Positions 56,385 through 64,000 of a stretch of DNA of 64,000 bases are shown piece by piece. The stretch's first letter is position 1, and the number at the start of each line of letters is the position of its first letter. The DNA is from Echinarachnius parma (taxonomy: Eukaryota > Echinodermata > Echinoidea > Clypeasteroida > Echinarachniidae): positions 37,521 through 101,520 of the forward strand of contig JBAMJV010003265.1 of the NCBI GenBank assembly GCA_037951105.1, read 5' to 3'. The notes beneath the pieces were generated by a model. It was given only the letters and a program-made list of their open reading frames with translations, was not told the DNA's origin and made no database searches. The translations under genes were made by a program, and so were the position numbers.

Positions 56385-56624
56385 CTACTACCGTGACAGC
56401 AAACGAACACGTTGCAGTTAGTCCTGATGCATCTGTAGCGGTATAGGTCACTGTCGTTGCCCCGATGGCAAACGAGTCTCCAGGACTATAGTTTGAAGTT
56501 AGAGTAAACACCCTGGAGTTGTCAGTGACAGTAGGCGGTGTCCATGTGATAATGACTTGCGTCCCAGAATTGGAATTCTCAGTTATATCCGTTGGACAGT
56601 CAGTTATGATCGGTGCTTGAGAAT
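56385..56624 (-). CDS. Gene B HYR exon B5
   Basis: 240-bp HYR exon. Diagnostic residues are PPTVTDNSRVFTLTSNYSPG and SGLTATCSFAVTVV. The intron on its 3' side is shortened to about 336 bp by a deletion joining gagccagct to ttactttactttac. Differs from B7 by one synonymous base (ACG for ACC). Confidence 0.9.
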
Positions 56625-57294
56625 CTAGACAAAATAATAATTTAGGGGGTAAACTATGAACAAGCGTTTCGAAAATTAAGATGAGAAACAGCGTTATCCG
56701 TTAGCAACCCGGCATAATATGCATAAGGACTGGATCACAAAGATGACGCAATACATTACCAGGCAAGATGCAGCTGTTGATGTTTGTTTGTTATTATTTG
56801 CGTAAAATGTTGGAAAAGTTTAACATATTCTCTTTGCTACTTAGCGTTAACCAGTGCAATACGTATGCGGAATCAGATTTACTTATTAAGAGCTTGTACA
56901 AGACTCTATGTCAGAGCCAGCTGGTTTTAAACTCCCCAAAAGCTAAGCTCTGAATACGGTACGAAAACTTTTTGCTGGGTCAGGCTATCATCTTAACCGA
57001 TGAAAAATGAAAAATAGCACTGCATGTGATTGCAAGAGTCCAGACCAGACACTGCAGCATGTGAAAAGTGACTGCCTTCTACGATGCTTTCCAGATGGCG
57101 TTAAGAGGATTCATCAAACAACATATGCGGCTCTGACCTGGATAACTAAATTAGACTTGACATTATAGTTTGCGCATATGAAACAAATAAAAACATATAT
57201 GAGGACATCTTCAGGAATGCTATGAACTACGAGAGATAGCTTAACATTTAGTTCAAGTACTCGTGTTACATTAATACGTCAGTTTTTTTCTTAC

Positions 57295-57534
57295 CTACAA
57301 CCGTGACAGCGAACAAACACGTTGCAGTAAGTCCAGATGGATCCGTAGCGGAATAGGTTACCGTCGTTGCCCCGATGGCAAACGAGTCTCCAGGACTATA
57401 GTCTGAAGTTAGAGTGAACACGCCGGAGTTGTCGGTGGCAGTAGGCGGTGTCCATGTGATAATGACGTTGGTCCCAGAATTGGAATTCTCAGTTGTATCC
57501 GTTGGACAGTCAGTTATGATCGGTGCTTGAGAAT
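57295..57534 (-). CDS. Gene B HYR exon B6
   Basis: 240-bp HYR exon. Diagnostic residues are CPTDTTENSNSGTNV, VTYSATDPSG and TATCLFAVTVV. The donor is GTTGTAG/GTAAG. Identical to B10. Confidence 0.9.
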
Positions 57535-58205
57535 CTAGACAAAATAATAATGTAGGGGGTAAACTATGAACAAGCGTTTCGAAAATCAAGATGAGTAACA
57601 GCGTTATCCGTTAGCAACCCAGCATAATATGCATAAGGACTGGATCACAAAGATGACGAAATACCAGGCAAGATGCAGCTGTTCATGTTTTTGTTTTTTA
57701 TTTGCGTACAATTTTGGAAAGATTTAACATATTATCTTCGGCTACTTACCGGTAACCAGTGCAATACGTGTGCGGAATCATATTTCATAACCAAAAGCTT
57801 GTACAAGACTCTACGTCAGAGCCAGCTGGTCTTAAACTGCCCTAAAGGCAATGCTAAGCTCTAAATACGGTACGAACACTTTATGCTAGGTCATGCTATC
57901 ATCTTAACCGATAGAAAATGAAGAAAAAAGCCCTGCGTGTGATTGCAGGATCCAGACCAGACAGTGCAGCTTGTGATAAATGACTGCCTTCTACGATGCT
58001 TTCCCGATGGCTTTAAGAGGATTCATCTAACAACATATGCTCTACTGACCTGGATAACTAACTTAGACTTGACATTATAGTTTGCGCATATGAAACAAAT
58101 ACAAACTTATATGAGGACATCTTCTGGAATGCTATGAACTACGAGAGATAGCTTAACTTACATTTCAAGTACCCGTGTTACTTTAATACGTCAGTGTGTA
58201 CTTAC

Positions 58206-58445
58206 CTACTACCGTGACAGCAAACGAACACGTTGCAGTTAGTCCTGATGCATCTGTAGCGGTATAGGTCACTGTCGTTGCCCCGATGGCAAACGAGTCT
58301 CCAGGACTATAGTTTGAAGTTAGAGTAAACACCCTGGAGTTGTCAGTGACAGTAGGCGGTGTCCATGTGATAATGACTTGGGTCCCAGAATTGGAATTCT
58401 CAGTTATATCCGTTGGACAGTCAGTTATGATCGGTGCTTGAGAAT
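58206..58445 (-). CDS. Gene B HYR exon B7
   Basis: 240-bp HYR exon encoding the same protein as B5 (TVTDNSRVFTL, SNYSPG) but carrying the flanks of the block junction: its upstream intron matches the sequence following B3. It is therefore a recombinant unit marking the border between the two 3,315-bp blocks. Confidence 0.9.
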
Positions 58446-59123
58446 CTAGACAAAATAATAATTTAGGGGGTAAACTATGAACAAGCGTTTCGAAAATTAA
58501 GATGAGTAACAGCGTTATCCGTTAGCAACCCAGCATAATATTCATAAGGACTGGATCGCAAAGATGGCGAATTACCAGGCAAGATGCAGCTGTTGATGTC
58601 TTTGTTTTTCATTTGCGTAACATTTTGGAAAAGTTTAACATGTTCTCTTCGGCTACTTAGCGATAACCAGTGCAATACGTATGCGAAATCAGATTTCCTA
58701 ACATAGAACTTGTTCAAGACTATACCTGTATACGTCAAAGCCAGCTGGTCTTAAACTCCCCTAAAGGCAATGATAAGTTCTGAATACGGTACGAAAACGT
58801 TTTGCTATATCAGGCTATCATCTTAACCGATTGAAAATGAAAAAAAGCACTGCATGTGATTGCAGGAATCCAGACCAGACAGTGCAGCATGTGATAAATG
58901 ACAGCCTTTTACGATGTATTCGCGATGGCTTGAAGAGGATTCATGAAACAGCATATGCGGCTCTGACCTGGATAATTAACTTAGAATTGACATTATAGTT
59001 TGCGCATATGAAACAAACAAAAACATATATGAGCATATTTTCGGGAATGCTATCATCTACGAGAGATAGCTTAACTTTTAGTACAAGTACTCGTCTTACT
59101 TTAATACGTCCGTTTGTTCTTAC

Positions 59124-59363
59124 CTACTATCGTGACAGCGAACGAACACGTTGCAGTAAGTCCCGATGCATCTGTAGTGGTAAAGGTCACGGTCGTTGCC
59201 CCGATGGCAAACGAGTCTCCAGGATTATAGTCTGAAGTTAGAGTAAATACCCTGGAGTTGTCGTTGGCAGTAGGCGGAGTCCATGTGATAATGACTTTGG
59301 AACCAGAATCGGAATTCTCACTTATATCCGTTGGACAGTCAGTTATGATCGGTGCTTGAGAAT
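59124..59363 (-). CDS. Gene B HYR exon B8
   Basis: 240-bp HYR exon, the second-block copy of B4 at an offset of 3,315 bp with the same translation and splice sites. Confidence 0.88.
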
Positions 59364-59699
59364 CTAGACAAAATAATAATTTAGGGGGTAAACTATGAAC
59401 AAGCGTTTCGAACAATAAGATAAGTAACATCGTTATCCGTTAGCAACCCAGCATAATATGCATAAGGACTGAATCACAAAGATGACGAAATACATTACCA
59501 GGCAAGATGCAGCTCTTGATGTTTGTTTGTTTTTATTTGCGTAACATTTTGGAAAAGTTTAACATATTCTCTTTGCTACTTAGCGTTAACCAGTGCAATA
59601 CGTATGCGGAATCAGATTTCCTAATTAAGAGCTTGTACAAGACTCTATGTCAGAGCCAGCTTTACTTTACTTTACTTTAATACGTCAGTTTGTTCTTAC

Positions 59700-59939
59700 C
59701 TACTACCGTGACAGCAAACGAACACGTTGCAGTTAGTCCTGATGCATCTGTAGCGGTATAGGTCACTGTCGTTGCCCCGATGGCAAACGAGTCTCCAGGA
59801 CTATAGTTTGAAGTTAGAGTAAACACCCTGGAGTTGTCAGTGACAGTAGGCGGTGTCCATGTGATAATGACTTGCGTCCCAGAATTGGAATTCTCAGTTA
59901 TATCCGTTGGACAGTCAGTTATGATCGGTGCTTGAGAAT
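59700..59939 (-). CDS. Gene B HYR exon B9
   Basis: 240-bp HYR exon, the second-block copy of B5, including the ACG codon and the shortened 3' intron. Confidence 0.88.
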
Positions 59940-60609
59940 CTAGACAAAATAATAATTTAGGGGGTAAACTATGAACAAGCGTTTCGAAAATTAAGATGAG
60001 AAACAGCGTTATCCGTTAGCAACCCGGCATAATATGCATAAGGACTGGATCACAAAGATGACGCAATACATTACCAGGCAAGATGCAGCTGTTGATGTTT
60101 GTTTGTTATTATTTGCGTAAAATGTTGGAAAAGTTTAACATATTCTCTTTGCTACTTAGCGTTAACCAGTGCAATACGTATGCGGAATCAGATTTACTTA
60201 TTAAGAGCTTGTACAAGACTCTATGTCAGAGCCAGCTGGTTTTAAACTCCCCAAAAGCTAAGCTCTGAATACGGTACGAAAACTTTTTGCTGGGTCAGGC
60301 TATCATCTTAACCGATGAAAAATGAAAAATAGCACTGCATGTGATTGCAAGAGTCCAGACCAGACACTGCAGCATGTGAAAAGTGACTGCCTTCTACGAT
60401 GCTTTCCAGATGGCGTTAAGAGGATTCATCAAACAACATATGCGGCTCTGACCTGGATAACTAAATTAGACTTGACATTATAGTTTGCGCATATGAAACA
60501 AATAAAAACATATATGAGGACATCTTCAGGAATGCTATGAACTACGAGAGATAGCTTAACATTTAGTTCAAGTACTCGTGTTACATTAATACGTCAGTTT
60601 TTTTCTTAC

Positions 60610-60849
60610 CTACAACCGTGACAGCGAACAAACACGTTGCAGTAAGTCCAGATGGATCCGTAGCGGAATAGGTTACCGTCGTTGCCCCGATGGCAAACGA
60701 GTCTCCAGGACTATAGTCTGAAGTTAGAGTGAACACGCCGGAGTTGTCGGTGGCAGTAGGCGGTGTCCATGTGATAATGACGTTGGTCCCAGAATTGGAA
60801 TTCTCAGTTGTATCCGTTGGACAGTCAGTTATGATCGGTGCTTGAGAAT
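60610..60849 (-). CDS. Gene B HYR exon B10
   Basis: 240-bp HYR exon, the second-block copy of B6 (TDTTENS, SATDPSG). Confidence 0.88.
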
Positions 60850-61520
60850 CTAGACAAAATAATAATGTAGGGGGTAAACTATGAACAAGCGTTTCGAAAA
60901 TCAAGATGAGTAACAGCGTTATCCGTTAGCAACCCAGCATAATATGCATAAGGACTGGATCACAAAGATGACGAAATACCAGGCAAGATGCAGCTGTTCA
61001 TGTTTTTGTTTTTTATTTGCGTACAATTTTGGAAAGATTTAACATATTATCTTCGGCTACTTACCGGTAACCAGTGCAATACGTGTGCGGAATCATATTT
61101 CATAACCAAAAGCTTGTACAAGACTCTACGTCAGAGCCAGCTGGTCTTAAACTGCCCTAAAGGCAATGCTAAGCTCTAAATACGGTACGAACACTTTATG
61201 CTAGGTCATGCTATCATCTTAACCGATAGAAAATGAAGAAAAAAGCCCTGCGTGTGATTGCAGGATCCAGACCAGACAGTGCAGCTTGTGATAAATGACT
61301 GCCTTCTACGATGCTTTCCCGATGGCTTTAAGAGGATTCATCTAACAACATATGCTCTACTGACCTGGATAACTAACTTAGACTTGACATTATAGTTTGC
61401 GCATATGAAACAAATACAAACTTATATGAGGACATCTTCTGGAATGCTATGAACTACGAGAGATAGCTTAACTTACATTTCAAGTACCCGTGTTACTTTA
61501 ATACGTCAGTGTGTACTTAC

Positions 61521-61760
61521 CTACTACCGTGACAGCAAACGAACACGTTGCAGTTAGTCCTGATGCATCTGTAGCGGTATAGGTCACTGTCGTTGCCCCG
61601 ATGGCAAACGAGTCTCCAGGACTATAGTTTGAAGTTAGAGTAAACACCCTGGAGTTGTCAGTGACAGTAGGCGGTGTCCATGTGATAATGACTTGGGTCC
61701 CAGAATTGGAATTCTCAGTTATATCCGTTGGACAGTCAGTTATGATCGGTGCTTGAGAAT
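61521..61760 (-). CDS. Gene B HYR exon B11 (most N-terminal visible)
   Basis: 240-bp HYR exon identical to B7. Its upstream (right-hand) intron matches that of B5 and B9 (gatgagaaacagcg, cccggcataatatgc), so the unit is another exchange product. The next unit to the right lacks its exon. Confidence 0.88.
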
Positions 61761-62442
61761 CTAGACAAAATAATAATTTAGGGGGTAAACTATGAACAAG
61801 CGTTTCGAAAATTAAGATGAGAAACAGCGTTATCCGTTAGCAACCCGGCATAATATGCATAAGGACTGGATCACAAAGATGACGAAATACATTACCAGGC
61901 AAGATGCAGCTGTTGATGTTTGTTTGTTATTATTTGCGTAAAATGTTGGAAAAGTTTAACATATTCTCTTTGCTACTTAGCGTTAACCAGTGCAATACGT
62001 ATGCGGAATCAGATTTACTTATTAAGAGCTTGTACAAGACTCTATGTCAGAGCCAGCTGGTTTTAAACTCCCCTAAAGCTAAGCTCTGAATACGGTACGA
62101 ACACTTTTTGCTAGGTCAGGCTATCATCTTAACCGATGAAAAATGAAAAATAGGACTGCATGTGATTGCAAGAGTCCAGACCAGACAGTGCAGCATGTGA
62201 CAAGTGACTGCCTTCTACGATGCTTTCCAGATGGCGTTAAGAGGATTCATCAAACAACATACGCGGCTCTGACCTGGATAACTAAATGAGACTTGACATT
62301 ATAGTTTGCGCATATGAAACAAATAAAAACATATATGAGGACATATTCGGGAATGCTATGAACTACGAGAGATAGCTTAACATTTAGTTCAAGTACTCGT
62401 GTTACTTTAATACGTCAGTTTTTTTTCGGCTTGGTACGAACA

Positions 62443-62646
62443 GTCACGTTCACGTCACGTTCACGTCACGTTCAGGTTCTGTACCTTTTGTGAAACAGGT
62501 CACCTAAATCTACGAACAGTCACGTTCACGTCACGTTCAGGTTCTGTACCTTTTGTGAAACAGGTCACCCAAATCTACGAACAGGCACGTTCACGTCACG
62601 TTCAGGTTCTGTACCTTTTGTGAAACAGGTCACCCAAATCTACGAA
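62443..62646. repeat. 65-bp minisatellite, about three units
   Basis: Units marked by atctacgaa at 62508, 62573 and 62638. Each has cacgttcacgtcacgttcag and ttttgtgaaacaggtcac. It begins where the HYR intron-exon unit breaks off. Confidence 0.9.
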
Positions 62647-63454
62647 GTGTAGGGTAACGTGACCCAACAATTTGTTGACCTGCTATATGCAATCTACGAA
62701 AGCTCACGTAAATTGCCGCTGGCGTTTTAAAAAATAACGTAAATTGTCATTGAGAAGAGACTAATGGCAAAATAGCTGGTTCAGGGCGAAGATGTCGTAT
62801 AGATTATGTGAAATGAATTAAACAAAATGTACCATTCATAGGCGTACCCATGGGGGCTGGTAGGGGGGGGGGGGTGTACCCCAAAAATACTGTTTTGGCT
62901 GTTTTTAATTCACTCCAAATATCTACAGCTAACCCCCCCCCCCTCCCCCCCCCCTCCCCCCCCCCCCCTCCCCCCCCCCCCCCCCCCGCTCAAAGAAATT
63001 TGGCTGACGAAATAACCCCCTCTCCTTTCCCTTTGAAAAAAAAACAAAAAACATGTGTGCGGCCACTGCATGCTACCATTACTCAGTGTACTAATGATGC
63101 AGCTAATGCTAGTGAAACTAATACAATGGAATGTACCAATATATAATGTACAATAAAATGTAAAATTATATACTAAAGTATCGTGTATGGTGTAAGGAAA
63201 AGCGCATACACTTATCAAAGGATGATAATGACACAGCTAGACAAATGCATGCACACCCAGACACAATGGTAGCTAGTTATACCCTCCCATACACACAAAT
63301 TATACGTACACAAAAGACAAACAAAATAACTTTCTACACGTATTGATTACTTGTGTGTGATAATAAAATTCAGTGGTGTAGCGTGGTCGGACTGATTGGG
63401 GGGCAACAAAATCACTAGCGAACCCACGATTTTTTCAAGGGGGTTTTTGTCAAA
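62647..63454. other. Unrelated insertion in the HYR unit, poly-C tract
   Basis: Noncoding, with a G-run at 62862-62874 and a long C/CT tract at about 62934-62987. The Pro-rich and Gly-rich frames come from this tract. It replaces the expected HYR exon position. Confidence 0.6.
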
Positions 63455-63600
63455 AACAAGCGTTTCGAAAATCAAGATGAGTAACAGCGTTATCCGTTAG
63501 CAACCCAGCATAATATGCACAAGGACTGGATCACAAAGATGACGAAATACCAGGCAAGATGCAGCTGTTCATGTTTTTGTTTTTTATTTGCGTAAAATTG
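63455..63600. repeat. Orphan HYR intron-unit fragment
   Basis: It starts aacaagcgtttcgaaaatc and continues through taacagcgttatccgtt, ggactggatcacaaagatg and cagctgttcatg, matching 57569-57710, the sequence just upstream of HYR exon B6. It shows that the HYR array once continued to here. Confidence 0.9.
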
Positions 63601-64000
63601 TATGCCATATGGGAAAGAAGCAAGTGATCAAATAAAGGTGATAATTGCAGTCAAACCTGTATAAATAATGTACGACTAGAAGACAGAAAAGTGGCCATTG
63701 TAGACAGGTGAACTAACTAAGTGTTTACCATAACACCACACTCTGACACTGTCAAATTTGTCTGTATAGCAAATTGATAGTATTTTCTTCTTGAGGGGGG
63801 GAGGGGGCAAATATGTTTTGCTTAAAATTATGAACACGGTGAAATATGTATTGAAACTTACGTCTTGTGTAAAATAATGAGTTTTAGCTCCATAAACCAT
63901 TTCGCTTCATGTCATTTTAATGTATGTAGAACACAATCATATGAATACAACCCCCCACGAATATTCCCCTATTATTTCATCGCACAGACCTCGCAGTTAA
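63601..64000. other. Right edge, no feature recognised
   Basis: AT-rich noncoding sequence with a G-rich patch near 63795. No exon could be supported. Confidence 0.5.

Larger units (their letters stand above)
55144..61818. repeat. Tandem duplication of a 3,315-bp four-exon block
   Basis: Sequence at 55144-58503 recurs 3,315 bp further right (58459-61818). All exons, introns and incidental open frames compared have identical translations and no difference was noticed across the lines checked. Each block carries HYR types B4, B5, B6 and B7 in order. Left of 55144 one base differs (acaataat against ataataat) and HYR B3 differs clearly from B7. Right of 61818 the sequence switches to the flank type of exon B5. 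The junctions lie within shared intron sequence, consistent with unequal crossing-over. Confidence 0.92.
46293..64000 (-). other. Gene B: HYR transmembrane receptor locus (overall model, 5' end outside window)
   Basis: Minus-strand gene whose visible exons, in translation order, are eleven HYR exons (61760 down to 51915), the stalk exon 49606-49328, two transmembrane exons (48088-47951 and 47833-47687) and the tail exon 47375-46293. By analogy with gene A the missing 5' part should contain signal-peptide and CUB-type exons beyond 64 kb. All exons from the first visible HYR to the transmembrane exons are phase 1-1. The right edge of the HYR array carries an exon-less, rearranged unit at 62.4-63.6 kb. 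Confidence 0.7.

Noticed and set aside
55693-59235. Plus-strand frames antisense to HYR exons (for example 55693-55920 and 59008-59235)
   Set aside because: They run opposite to HYR exons with proper splice sites and have no independent support.
62850-63218. Pro-rich and Gly-rich proteins
   Set aside because: Produced by the C/G homopolymer tract.

Overview
This is a window of an animal nuclear genome, not a prokaryotic one. It is AT-rich, intron-rich and full of transposon remnants, with clear splice sites. Hyalin-repeat (HYR) exons, a CUB exon, a BEL/Pao retroelement, a tRNA-headed SINE and CR1/L2-type LINEs together suggest a deuterostome invertebrate, most likely an echinoderm. Amphioxus or a hemichordate cannot be excluded.

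Two paralogous genes lie head-to-tail on the minus strand. Gene A (about 25.2 to 2.3 kb) has a TATA/Inr promoter, a signal-peptide exon, a CUB-like exon, a CUB exon, five HYR exons, a Ser/Thr-rich stalk exon and a final exon with a transmembrane helix and short cytoplasmic tail. Gene B (3' end at 46.3 kb, running past the right edge) has at least eleven HYR exons, a homologous stalk exon, two tandem interchangeable transmembrane exons and a long tyrosine-rich cytoplasmic tail. All exons up to the transmembrane exons are phase 1-1 and a multiple of three long, so they can be duplicated, lost or skipped without breaking the frame. The predicted products are single-pass type I surface receptors: adhesive beta-sandwich ectodomain, mucin-like stalk, one helix, and a tail with YxxP-type and repeated HTYHDMRE-type tyrosine motifs. 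A role in adhesion, recognition or immunity is inference only.

Layout. 1-2.3 kb: noncoding. 2.3-25.2 kb: gene A, with introns holding TTAA-flanked MITEs, a degenerate LINE (18.5-21.9 kb) and a 230-bp tandem array (23.0-24.0 kb). 25.7-26.1 kb: LINE 3' fragment. 26.6-34.2 kb: BEL/Pao element with two 1.63-kb LTRs and an ATGAC target duplication. 34.3-46 kb: intergenic, with a CA microsatellite, palindromes, a SINE and MITEs. 46.1-61.8 kb: gene B, with an inverted pair of 16-bp tandem arrays between stalk and transmembrane exons, a Tc1-type foldback element, more TTAA MITEs and a 3,315-bp tandem duplication carrying four HYR exons. 62.4-63.6 kb: a HYR unit whose exon slot is filled by unrelated minisatellite and poly-C sequence.

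The HYR intron-exon unit (about 900 bp) occurs many times, so it works as an internal comparison: transposons in one copy can be compared with empty sites in others. The most interesting features are the duplicated transmembrane exons beside a long potential RNA hairpin, the tyrosine-motif tail, and HYR-number change by unit duplication and loss.
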